A DNA stretch of 64,000 nt, from contig NZ_JAHXBG010000002.1 in NCBI RefSeq assembly GCF_020103725.1, positions 124,001-188,000 on the forward strand. Reading direction: 5' to 3'. This stretch comes from Hyalangium gracile (GTDB taxonomy: Bacteria; Myxococcota; Myxococcia; Myxococcales; Myxococcaceae). Positions within the stretch are counted from its first letter, which is position 1, and each line of letters opens with the position of its first letter. Position numbers and translations under genes: made by a program. Below, piece by piece: positions 18,925 to 27,053 of this stretch. Below the pieces are notes generated by a model that ran no database searches, was not told where the DNA came from, and was given only the letters and a program-made list of their open reading frames with translations.

Positions 18925-20427
18925 ATGTCATCCCTTCGCGCGCACGGCGTGTCCTTCGCCTTCTCTGACGCTGTCTCCCTCCTCAACGACGTAGAGTTCC
19001 ACCTGTCGCCTGGCTGGACGGGGCTCGTGGGTGCCAACGGCGCCGGCAAGTCCACCCTGCTGCGGCTGCTGGCCGGTGAGCTGAAGCCCGGGGAGGGCCA
19101 CTTCCAGTACGAGCCTCGCGAGCCCGTCATCCGCCTCTGCCCCCAGAGCGTGGAGGTGCTCACGCCCGAGATCACCGCGTTCGCGGACGCGTGGGACTCC
19201 CTGTCACGGCGGGTGCTCGGCCAGCTCGGGCTGGACCCCGGAGCGCTGGAGCGCTGGCCCACGCTGTCTCCGGGTGAGCGCAAGCGCTGGCAGATCGGCG
19301 CGGCGCTCGCGAGCGAGCCGGACGTGCTGCTGCTGGACGAGCCCACCAACCACCTGGACGCCGAGGCGCGCGGGTGGCTCATCTCCGCCCTGCGGCGGTT
19401 CCGAGGCGTGGGGATCGTCGTCTCCCACGATCGGACGGTGCTGGAGGAGCTGACCACCTCCACGCTGCGTGTCCACGCGGGCGAGGCCCGGCTGTGGCCC
19501 GGGGCCTACTCGGCCGCCAGGGAGTGCTGGGAGGCCGAGCGCGAGGGGCAGATCGCCAACCGGCAGCAGGCCCAGGAGAAGCACCGCCGGCTGGCGCGGC
19601 AGCTCGATCAGGCCCGCCGCGAGCAACAGGCCGCCACGCTCCAGATCAGCACCGGCCGCCGGATGAAGAACAAGTACGACAGCGACGCGCGCGGGATGAT
19701 GGCCACCACGCTCGCGGGCTGGGCGGAGGCGCGGCTCGGGCACCAGGTGGGAGTGCTGCGGCGCGAAACGGAGAAGGCCGCCGACGCCATCGGCGAGTTC
19801 CAGGTGGACAAGACGGTGGGGCGCTCGGTCTTCGTGGACTACGTGCGCTCGCCCAACCCGTGGCTGTTCACCCTGGAGCAGGAGGCGATCCGCGCCGGGG
19901 AGGTGGAGCTCATCGCGCCCGTGACGCTGTCGGTGGGCAGAGAGAGCCGCATCCGCATCGAGGGTCCGAATGGCGCCGGAAAGACGACGCTCCTGCGTGC
20001 CCTGCTCTCCCACGCGCGGGTGCCGCTGGAGCGGATCCTCTACCTGCCGCAGGACGTCGCCGCGGAGGAGGCCGCCGCCGCGCTGGAGACCGTCCGGACG
20101 CTCCCACCCGAGCAGCGAGGCCGCGTGCTGTCCCTGGTGGCCGCGCTAGGCGTCGATCCGGAGCGGCTGCTGGCCTCGGAGCAGCCCTCGCCGGGAGAGA
20201 CGCGCAAGCTGCTGATCGCCCAGGGCCTGGGGCAGCATGCCTGGGCGCTGGTGCTGGACGAGCCCACCAACCACCTGGATCTGCCCTCCATCGAGCGCCT
20301 GGAGGCCGCGCTGCGGGACTACCCGGGCGCGCTGATCCTCGTGACGCACGACGCTCACTTCGCGCGCCAGTGCACCACCGAGCGGTGGCTCGTGTCCGGA
20401 GGAACGCTCACCCGCACCTCGGACTGA
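18925..20427 (+). CDS. ABC-F family ATPase (translation factor or antibiotic resistance type)
   Basis: 500 residues with two ATP-binding cassettes and no membrane segment. Cassette 1 has Walker A GANGAGKST (36-44), signature LSPGERKR and LLLDEPTNHLD. Cassette 2 has GPNGAGKTT, signature PSPGETRK and VLDEPTNHLDL. Between them a basic helical linker (about residues 190-250, rich in Gln, Arg and Lys) corresponds to the ribosome-reaching interdomain arm. ABC-F proteins bind the ribosomal E site and either modulate translation or rescue ribosomes from antibiotics. The second signature is degenerate (PSPGE for LSGGE). The divergent sequence and a leader with a mini-ORF favour a resistance-type member, but that is inference. 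Confidence 0.88.
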   Translation: MSSLRAHGVSFAFSDAVSLLNDVEFHLSPGWTGLVGANGAGKSTLLRLLAGELKPGEGHFQYEPREPVIRLCPQSVEVLTPEITAFADAWDSLSRRVLGQLGLDPGALERWPTLSPGERKRWQIGAALASEPDVLLLDEPTNHLDAEARGWLISALRRFRGVGIVVSHDRTVLEELTTSTLRVHAGEARLWPGAYSAARECWEAEREGQIANRQQAQEKHRRLARQLDQARREQQAATLQISTGRRMKNKYDSDARGMMATTLAGWAEARLGHQVGVLRRETEKAADAIGEFQVDKTVGRSVFVDYVRSPNPWLFTLEQEAIRAGEVELIAPVTLSVGRESRIRIEGPNGAGKTTLLRALLSHARVPLERILYLPQDVAAEEAAAALETVRTLPPEQRGRVLSLVAALGVDPERLLASEQPSPGETRKLLIAQGLGQHAWALVLDEPTNHLDLPSIERLEAALRDYPGALILVTHDAHFARQCTTERWLVSGGTLTRTSD

Positions 20428-20435
20428 CTCGGACG

Positions 20436-20467
20436 GAGGTCCTCCCCTGCTCCTACGGGAGGACCTC
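20436..20467. terminator. Bidirectional terminator between ABC-F and the T6SS operon
   Basis: A perfect 11-bp stem, GAGGTCCTCCC paired with GGGAGGACCTC, with a 10-base loop, sits between two convergent genes. It starts nine bases after the ABC-F stop and overlaps the last codons and stop of the opposing lipoprotein gene. The symmetry lets it work in both directions and marks the end of the long T6SS operon. Confidence 0.7.
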
Positions 20468-21427
20468 GGTCGCCCCGGGCTCCAGCAGCTGCGTCCACAC
20501 CGAGGGCCGGTCCACCGACATCCGGCTCTGGTTCACCTGGATCAGCCGCTCGTCCTGGGCCTTGCGGAACAGCCGCGCCGGAGACGACGGCTGCCTCGGA
20601 TCGCTGTCCTTGGCGGCGATCTGCTCCGCCACGCGGATGCCATCCGGCGCCACCGTCAGCGCCGCGGTGAACTCATACTTGCGCACCCACTTGCTGGACA
20701 GCGTCTGCGTCCCGTTGCGGCTCAGGGCGATGTTCGCCGGCTGCATGCACTTGCCGTCCGTGGAGACGAGCGGCTCGGCGACGAACCGGTTGCCGCGCAG
20801 CGGCATGATCCGCACCATCCGCTGGCACGTCTTCGGATCATCGTTCCCCCAGCACCGCTCCCCATCCACCAGCAGCACCTCGATGCCGCCGATGCGCTCC
20901 AGCCGCAGACGCGCGCTCTTGGGCAGCGCCTTCAGCGTCCCCAGCGCTCGCACCGCCAGCCCGCGCGGAGTGGCCTCCACCAGCGCCACCGGGCCAATGG
21001 CCTCCCCGTTCGAGTACCTCCGGACGATCGCCCAGACCAGCTTCAGGTCCAGCCTCATCTCGGTGATGATCATCTCCTCCACGGTGAGCGGCTGGATGGG
21101 CAGCGGCGCGCTCTCGGGCTCCGTCACGGCGCACTCGCCGGGCGCCGGGTCCTGCCAGAGGATGGGCGTGCCCATGCAGTCGGTGGGCGGCAGGGGCACC
21201 CGCCCCGTGGCCGGATCGTACCCGTTGATGAGCAGCTGGAAGAGCGCCTCGGGCTTCCACACCGCCGGAGACACCACCCGCATCGAGGAAGGCAGCTCCG
21301 AGAAGCACAACGCCCGCACCACGGGCTCTCGCACCGGCGCCTCGTGCTTGCAGCTCAGCCCCGCGACCCCCAGCGCCACCAGCAACCACCGCAGGGCATG
21401 GGCCCCACGAAACCCCTTCGACGTCAT
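20453..21427 (-). CDS. Lipoprotein at the end of the T6SS operon
   Basis: 324 residues. A type II signal peptide ends in GLSC, with Cys26 the lipidated residue. The mature protein starts KHEAPVREPVVRALCFSELP and contains several further Cys residues (for example DCMGTP, ECAVTEP, RCWGNDDPKTC) that could form disulfides. No known domain was recognised. Its ATGA overlaps the stop of the FHA-domain gene, so it is translated with the T6SS operon. A role as an envelope accessory of the secretion system is inferred from position only. Confidence 0.65.
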   Translation of the reverse strand: MTSKGFRGAHALRWLLVALGVAGLSCKHEAPVREPVVRALCFSELPSSMRVVSPAVWKPEALFQLLINGYDPATGRVPLPPTDCMGTPILWQDPAPGECAVTEPESAPLPIQPLTVEEMIITEMRLDLKLVWAIVRRYSNGEAIGPVALVEATPRGLAVRALGTLKALPKSARLRLERIGGIEVLLVDGERCWGNDDPKTCQRMVRIMPLRGNRFVAEPLVSTDGKCMQPANIALSRNGTQTLSSKWVRKYEFTAALTVAPDGIRVAEQIAAKDSDPRQPSSPARLFRKAQDERLIQVNQSRMSVDRPSVWTQLLEPGATEVLP

Positions 21428-23016
21428 GACTCCTCCTCGACCGCTCCGCCGTCCTCGTCTTCCCCGGGGCCACCCTTCGCCGCGTCACCCACGATGGCCA
21501 GGTACGCCTTGGCGAACTCGGGACCGAACAGGACAGCGGTCAGCTCCCGCTCCTCCTCCAGGAAGGCCCGGTGCTGCTCCGAGTACTTCTCCCACCGCTT
21601 CGAGAGGTTGAAGGGCCAGATGCCGCCCATGCCCTTGCTCAGGTTCTCCGGGCTCAGCCGCTGCAGCAGCCCCTTCACGCCCTCGCGCATGCCGTTGAGC
21701 AGCGCGATCTGGTGGATCATCACGTCCACGAAGCCGCCCATCAGCTCCTGCACCCGGCCCGAGCCGTCCGCCACCTTGAAGTCCAGCAGGTAGCGGAGGA
21801 TCTCCCGCGTGCCGCGCATGCGCGTGAGCGGGTTCTGATCGTTGGTGACGGGCACCGCCATCTGCTGGCCGAACTGATCGTGCCCCTGGCGCAGCTCGAT
21901 GAAGGCGCGCCCGAACGTCTCCAGCACCTCCGCCAGGTGCTCCAGGAAGCCCTCGATGTCCTCCTCCGACTGCAGCCCCCGGTTCTCCGGCAGGTACGAG
22001 CGCACGAACCGGTTCAGCAGCTCCCGCGCCGCCACGTCCAGCCGGTTGCCCGAACCGCCCGAGGTGGAGCTCTGCGCCCCTCCGGTGAGCGGCTCCGGCT
22101 GCACCGGGCGCCCCACGTTCTTGGCGATCTCCTGGAACATGGGCTCCTGCGCCATCTCCGGCATGCGGCGCTGGAGCTGGGCGATGAGCTGTCCCCGATC
22201 GTTCTCCGGCAGCGTGTCCACGCCGCGCGCCAGCCCCTGGTGCAGCATCTTCCAGGAGGTGCGGTACGCGTTGTAGAGCGGCACGAGCTGCTGGATGGTG
22301 TTCTGCAGCGCCGCCGCCCCGCCCGGAGCCTGGGGCAGCACCTGGACGCTGCTCATCGTCCGCTTGCGCACCATCGCGGGAGGCGGAATGGGCGCCGCGG
22401 GCCTCTTGCGCTGCGGCTCCTCCTCCTCGGTCACCGTGCGCAGATCCAGGTTGGTGGCCTCCTCGCTGGTGTCCGAGTCCTGCATCGCCGGGGAGATGAT
22501 CGTCCGCGGGCTCTTCCCGGTGACTTCCTCCTGCTCCAGCAGGCTGTCGAGGCTGGGCAGCAGCGAGGTGCGCTGCTCCGGCTTGCGCTCCTGGATGGGG
22601 GTGGGCTTGAAGCTGAGCGCCTCCCCCTTCCCGGGCGCCTCGTTCATGATGTCCGCCAGCGCACGGAACTGCGTGAGCCGGCCCCCGGGGTCCTTCACTG
22701 CCTTTGAGTCTCGCGAGAACTCGAAGTGAACCGAGCCGATGGAGACTTCCATCCCGGGTGTAATGCGGGCCGGGACGTTCTTCTCGATGCGCTTGCCGGC
22801 GACGACCACCCCGTTGGTGGACCCCAGGTCCACGATGGAGATGGAGCCCTTGTCGAAGCGCACCAGCGCGTGGAACAGCGACACGAAGGGGCGCGACAGG
22901 GAGATGTCGTTGAGCTGGTTGCGGCCGATACGCACCGGGGACGTGGTGAAGACGTACTGCTTCTCCAGCGGCGGCTTGGACTCGACGTCCTTGATGCGGA
23001 TCACCAGGGGAAGCAT
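21424..23016 (-). CDS. tagH: T6SS-associated FHA-domain protein (TagH-like)
   Basis: 530 residues. An N-terminal FHA phosphothreonine-binding domain covers about residues 25-105, with GRNQLNDISLSRPF, the SxxH pair in VSLFHALV and DLGSTNGVVV. A long low-complexity middle (about 110-270) leads to a helical C-terminal domain (about 275-510) of the type found in T6SS FHA proteins. Such proteins dock on phosphorylated T6SS components in post-translational activation. No PpkA kinase or PppA phosphatase gene is in the window, so the kinase must be elsewhere or the domain works differently. A GGAGAAGG site precedes the start. Confidence 0.85.
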   Translation of the reverse strand: MLPLVIRIKDVESKPPLEKQYVFTTSPVRIGRNQLNDISLSRPFVSLFHALVRFDKGSISIVDLGSTNGVVVAGKRIEKNVPARITPGMEVSIGSVHFEFSRDSKAVKDPGGRLTQFRALADIMNEAPGKGEALSFKPTPIQERKPEQRTSLLPSLDSLLEQEEVTGKSPRTIISPAMQDSDTSEEATNLDLRTVTEEEEPQRKRPAAPIPPPAMVRKRTMSSVQVLPQAPGGAAALQNTIQQLVPLYNAYRTSWKMLHQGLARGVDTLPENDRGQLIAQLQRRMPEMAQEPMFQEIAKNVGRPVQPEPLTGGAQSSTSGGSGNRLDVAARELLNRFVRSYLPENRGLQSEEDIEGFLEHLAEVLETFGRAFIELRQGHDQFGQQMAVPVTNDQNPLTRMRGTREILRYLLDFKVADGSGRVQELMGGFVDVMIHQIALLNGMREGVKGLLQRLSPENLSKGMGGIWPFNLSKRWEKYSEQHRAFLEEERELTAVLFGPEFAKAYLAIVGDAAKGGPGEDEDGGAVEEES

Positions 23017-23085
23017 GGCCTTCTCCTATGCCGAATGGCCGAGGCAGCCAAGGGGGTGCCCCGCGAAGAGGAAGCAGGAACGCGG

Positions 23086-23121
23086 AAGGGGGCCTCCGGT
23101 CTCCCCCGGGGCCCCCTTTTT
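23086..23121 (+). terminator. Hairpin with T-run in the clpV-tagH gap, oriented antisense to the operon
   Basis: AAGGGGGCC (23086-23094) pairs with GGCCCCCTT (23110-23118), continuing into three further T residues on the + strand. This looks like an intrinsic terminator for + strand transcription although no + gene lies nearby. In the operon (minus) direction it still forms a hairpin, without a T-run, in the only long gap (137 bases) between T6SS genes of this part. Confidence 0.45.
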
Positions 23122-23153
23122 ACGCGTCCTGGAAGGCGCTGTCCCCCCTTTTA

Positions 23154-25781
23154 TCAGGCGTGGGAGAAGGCCAGATCCCAGTCCCCGGCGGGGCTGAGGC
23201 CCACATGCAGGTGGGTCGGCGTCGTCCCGCCCGCCAGGTGCTCGAGCAGCTCACGCGACAGCTGGGGCATGAGCGAGGCGCGCAGCACGTGGTCCACGTT
23301 GCGGGCGCCCGAGTCCATGTCCGTGCACCGGCGGGCGAACTCCTCGAGCACCTCCGGGGCGAACTCCGTCTTGATGCGGTGGGAGGTGTGCAGGCGGCCC
23401 GCCAGCGAGTTGAGCTTCATGGCCGCGATGTCCTTGAGGATGTCCTTGGCGATGGGGACGTAGGGCACCACGGACATGCGCGCCAGCAGCGCCGGCTTGA
23501 AGTGCTTGGTGAGCGCCGGCTTGATGGCCTCGCGCACCGCCTCGATGGTCGGCGGCTCGGGGGCCTGGAACATCTGCGTAATGACGTCCGTGGCCAGGTT
23601 GCTGGTGAGGATGACGATGGTGTTCTTGAAGTCCACCGTGCGGCCCTCGCCGTCGTTGAGCACGCCCTTGTCGAACACCTGGTAGAAGAGGTTGAGGACC
23701 TCGGGGTCCGCCTTCTCGCACTCGTCCAGCAGCACCACGGAGTACGGGCGCTGGCGCACCGCCTCCGTCAGCATGCCGCCCTCGCCGTAGCCCACGTAGC
23801 CCGGCGGCGAGCCGATCAGGCGCGACACCGTGTGCTTCTCCTGGAACTCGGACATGTTGATCGTCGTGAGGAAGCGCTCGCCGCCGTAGAGGGCGTCGGC
23901 CAGCGCCAGCGCCGTCTCCGTCTTGCCCACGCCGCTGGTGCCCACGAAGAGCAGCACGCCGATGGGCGTGTTCGGGTTGCGGATGCCCGCGGTGGAGGCG
24001 CGCACCGTCTCCGCCACCGTGCGCAGCGCCATGTCCTGGCCGCGCACGCGGCCCCGGAGCGTCTCCTCCAGGTTGAGCACCGCGGTGAGCGAGCTGGAGC
24101 GCATCTTCCCCACGGGGATGCCCGTCCACCCGGCCACCACGCGGGCCACCACGTCCGCGTCCACGTCCGCGTGCACCATGGGAGACTCGCCGCCCAGGCG
24201 CTGGAGCGCCTCGCGCGCCTCGGCCACCTTGGCCTTGAGCTTGTCCTTGTCGGCCGGCTCCTTGGCGGTGTTCAGCTCGGCCAGGGCCTTGCTCAGCGCC
24301 TCCACCGCGTTGCGCTGCTCCTCCCAGCGCCCGCGCAGCGTGGCCACCTGATCCTGCACGGCCTTGAGCCGCTCCTCCACCGGCGTGCCATCCTCCGGCG
24401 GCGGCTTCTGCCCGGCGGCCAGCTCGCGATCGCGGGCGGCCTTCTCGCTCTCCAGCGAGGCCAGCTTCGCCTCCAGCTCCACCAACTCGTCCGGCCGGGC
24501 GCTCTGCTCCAGCTTCACGCGCGCGGCGGCCGTGTCCAGCAGGTCCACCGCCTTGTCCGGCAGCAGGCGGCCGGAGATGTAGCGGTGCGACAGCTCCACC
24601 GCCGCCACCACCGCCTCCTCGCGGATGGTGACGTTGTGGGCCTTCTCGTAGACGGCGCGCAGGCCGCGGATCATCAGCACCGCGTCATGCTCCGAGGGCT
24701 CGTCCACCTTCACCGGCTGGAAGCGCCGCTCGAGCGCCGGATCCTTCTCGAAGTATTTCTTGTACTCGGACCAGGTGGTGGCGGCCACGGTGCGCAGCTC
24801 GCCGCGCGCCAGCTCCGGCTTGAGCAGGTTCGCCGCGTCTCCGCCGCCCTGCGGCCCGCCCGCGCCGATCAGCGTGTGCGCCTCGTCGATGAAGAGGATG
24901 ATCGGCTTGGGCGAGGCCTTCACCTCGTTGATGACGGCCTTGAGCCGGTTCTCGAACTCGCCCTTCACGCCCGCGCCGGCCTGCAGCAGGCCGAGATCCA
25001 GCCCGAGCAGCTCGACGTTCTTCAGGGACTCGGGCACGTCACCCTTGACGATGGCGAGCGCCAGGCCCTCCACGAGCGCCGTCTTGCCGACGCCCGGCTC
25101 GCCCACGATGATGGGGTTGTTCTTCCGGCGCCGGGACAGCACGTCGATCACCTGCCGGATCTCCCGGTCGCGGCCGAAGATGGGATCGATCTTCCCGTCA
25201 CGCGCCTTCGCGGTGAACGAGGTGGTGAAGCGCGAGAGCGCATCCTCGCCCTTGGCCGGCGAGGCCCCACCCGCGGGAGCCGCCGCCGTCCCCGCCGCCG
25301 CCACGTCCGCCGCTTCCTTGGAGGCGCCCACCACCTCCTCGAAGGCCTTCTTGAGGCCCTCCTTGGGTACGCCATCCAGCTCCGGGTAGTTCTCCGCCGC
25401 GTACCGGGTGTAGCCGAGGATCCACTGCAGCATCAGCGCGCCGGAGCGCAGCCGCAGGGCGCCATACTCCAGCGAGGACACCACCCACGCGTCCTCGAAC
25501 CACTGGAACAGGTCCGCGGAGAACTTCGGCTTGTCCGCGTTGCCGGTGCGCAGCCCGCGCAGGGTGTCCTCGATGCGGGCGATCACCTTGGCCCGGTCCA
25601 CCTGGAAGTGGCGGAGGATCAGCGAGCTCTCGCTCGCCTCGTCATCCAGCATCGCCCTGAGCATGTGCTCCGGGATGATCTCGTAGCAGCGGGCGGTGTT
25701 GGCCCGGGAGACGGCTCCCTCCAGCATGCGCGTGGCGCTGGAGGTGAGACGCCGCACGAGGGTTTTCGGTTCGACGTGCAT
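23154..25781 (-). CDS. tssH: T6SS ATPase ClpV (TssH)
   Basis: 875 residues, the normal size. ClpV disassembles the contracted TssB-TssC sheath. An N-terminal Clp-N-like domain covers about 1-150. The first AAA+ module has Walker A GEPGVGKT near residue 228 and LFIDEAHTL. A coiled-coil M domain covers about 415-530. The second module has GTSGVGKT near residue 616, GSPPGYVGYGEGG and VLLDECEKA. An Ala/Gly/Pro linker (about 165-180) follows the N-domain. It lies 42 bases after tssG and 137 before the FHA gene. Confidence 0.95.
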   Translation of the reverse strand: MHVEPKTLVRRLTSSATRMLEGAVSRANTARCYEIIPEHMLRAMLDDEASESSLILRHFQVDRAKVIARIEDTLRGLRTGNADKPKFSADLFQWFEDAWVVSSLEYGALRLRSGALMLQWILGYTRYAAENYPELDGVPKEGLKKAFEEVVGASKEAADVAAAGTAAAPAGGASPAKGEDALSRFTTSFTAKARDGKIDPIFGRDREIRQVIDVLSRRRKNNPIIVGEPGVGKTALVEGLALAIVKGDVPESLKNVELLGLDLGLLQAGAGVKGEFENRLKAVINEVKASPKPIILFIDEAHTLIGAGGPQGGGDAANLLKPELARGELRTVAATTWSEYKKYFEKDPALERRFQPVKVDEPSEHDAVLMIRGLRAVYEKAHNVTIREEAVVAAVELSHRYISGRLLPDKAVDLLDTAAARVKLEQSARPDELVELEAKLASLESEKAARDRELAAGQKPPPEDGTPVEERLKAVQDQVATLRGRWEEQRNAVEALSKALAELNTAKEPADKDKLKAKVAEAREALQRLGGESPMVHADVDADVVARVVAGWTGIPVGKMRSSSLTAVLNLEETLRGRVRGQDMALRTVAETVRASTAGIRNPNTPIGVLLFVGTSGVGKTETALALADALYGGERFLTTINMSEFQEKHTVSRLIGSPPGYVGYGEGGMLTEAVRQRPYSVVLLDECEKADPEVLNLFYQVFDKGVLNDGEGRTVDFKNTIVILTSNLATDVITQMFQAPEPPTIEAVREAIKPALTKHFKPALLARMSVVPYVPIAKDILKDIAAMKLNSLAGRLHTSHRIKTEFAPEVLEEFARRCTDMDSGARNVDHVLRASLMPQLSRELLEHLAGGTTPTHLHVGLSPAGDWDLAFSHA

Positions 25782-25823
25782 CAGATGACTCCTCTACGGG
25801 TACGAGAAAGGTCCTGCGGAACT

Positions 25824-27053
25824 CTATGGAGCGGCCGAGGCCGCGGTGCCCCCGCCCGACGGTAGCGGAACGATCCGCGTCCTCAAGCGAGGAGCCGCGC
25901 CCTGACGTCCGCCCAGATAGGTATTGCGTCCGAGCCTGGCCGGGCGCTTCGTCCCCAGCTTGAAGGCGCCCAGCACCTCATCGCTCACGCCCAGCTCCAG
26001 GGCGCACTCGAGCGGATCGCGCACCACCAGCGCCACCACCTCGCGCACCAGCGGGCTCAAGTCCCCCTCCGGCAGCAGGCGGTGGTAGGTGGAGCCGTCC
26101 AGCGGGGCGATGCCGATGATGAACTTGCCGGCGCGGTCGAACAGCCGCCCGCCGAGCATGACGTTGCGGCCGAGCTGGTAGTTGAGCTTGCCCAGCTTCG
26201 TGCGCTGCTCCTCCTCCACGTCCACCCAGCTGCCGGCGAACTGGCGGACGGTGACGCGGGCCTCGCCCAGCTCGTTGCGCAGCACGTCCGTGAGCCCCAG
26301 CTCCAGCGTCCGGGCCGTGCGCGCGCGCGTCGCCAGCAACGGGGCCAGCCGCAGCAGTTGGGCCACGGACAGGCCCACCGAGGGGCCGCGCTCGTACGTG
26401 TCCAGGCCCGCCAGCGCCAGCACCCGGCGGGACCACACGTCATCGCCCGCGCGCGTGGCCTCGCCCTCGGGCATGTAGCGCGACAGCGCCCGGTACAAGA
26501 GCGACAGCAGCCGGTGGTGGAACAGATCCAGGAAGTGTCGCCGCAGGGGCCGGTCCGGATCCTCCTGGGCGATCTCCTCGATCATGTACCCCGGCAGCGG
26601 AGACGACGCGCCGGTGAGCCCCAGGAAGGTGGTGACCACCTCGAAGACGTGCTTGGGGCCGCCCTGCGCCTCGCCCCACTCCGACACGCGCGGCACCAGC
26701 CGCACCTGGCTCACGTCACCCGAGCTGAAGGTCAGCGAGGGATCATGCCGGAAGCGGATGGCCTCCTCGGCCGGGGGCCCGTCTCCGCCCACGCGCACCG
26801 CGCTGGACGTCAGCCGCTCCAGCAGCGCCACCAGCGGGAGGAACCGCACGTCACCGGCCGCGAACTGGAGCGCCGCGTCCAGCCGGAAGCGGATCGTCTG
26901 ATCGCCGCCCGCCTGGGCGCGCACCTGCATCGCGCCGGACGTCAGCCGCTCGAGCCGGGAGGCCAGCGACAGCGTCGCCAGCTCTCCGGACTCCTCGTCC
27001 GGCGTCTCCTCCCCGGTCAGACGATCGGCTGACGGCCGTTGCGTGGGGGCCAC
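25824..27053 (-). CDS. tssG: T6SS baseplate protein TssG
   Basis: 409 residues using the GTG at 27053, which overlaps the end of tssF by 37 bases; the frame stays open further upstream but the start must lie near here for the product to match TssG in size. The body contains family-typical stretches such as SLTFSSGDVSQVRLVP, VTTFLGLTGASSPLPGY and LRNELGEARVTVRQFAGSWV. TssG forms the baseplate wedge with TssE, TssF and TssK. The N-terminus contains two copies of an ERLTS(G/S)A segment (about residues 32 and 70), an internal repeat. The exact start is uncertain. Confidence 0.88.
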   Translation of the reverse strand: MAPTQRPSADRLTGEETPDEESGELATLSLASRLERLTSGAMQVRAQAGGDQTIRFRLDAALQFAAGDVRFLPLVALLERLTSSAVRVGGDGPPAEEAIRFRHDPSLTFSSGDVSQVRLVPRVSEWGEAQGGPKHVFEVVTTFLGLTGASSPLPGYMIEEIAQEDPDRPLRRHFLDLFHHRLLSLLYRALSRYMPEGEATRAGDDVWSRRVLALAGLDTYERGPSVGLSVAQLLRLAPLLATRARTARTLELGLTDVLRNELGEARVTVRQFAGSWVDVEEEQRTKLGKLNYQLGRNVMLGGRLFDRAGKFIIGIAPLDGSTYHRLLPEGDLSPLVREVVALVVRDPLECALELGVSDEVLGAFKLGTKRPARLGRNTYLGGRQGAAPRLRTRIVPLPSGGGTAASAAP

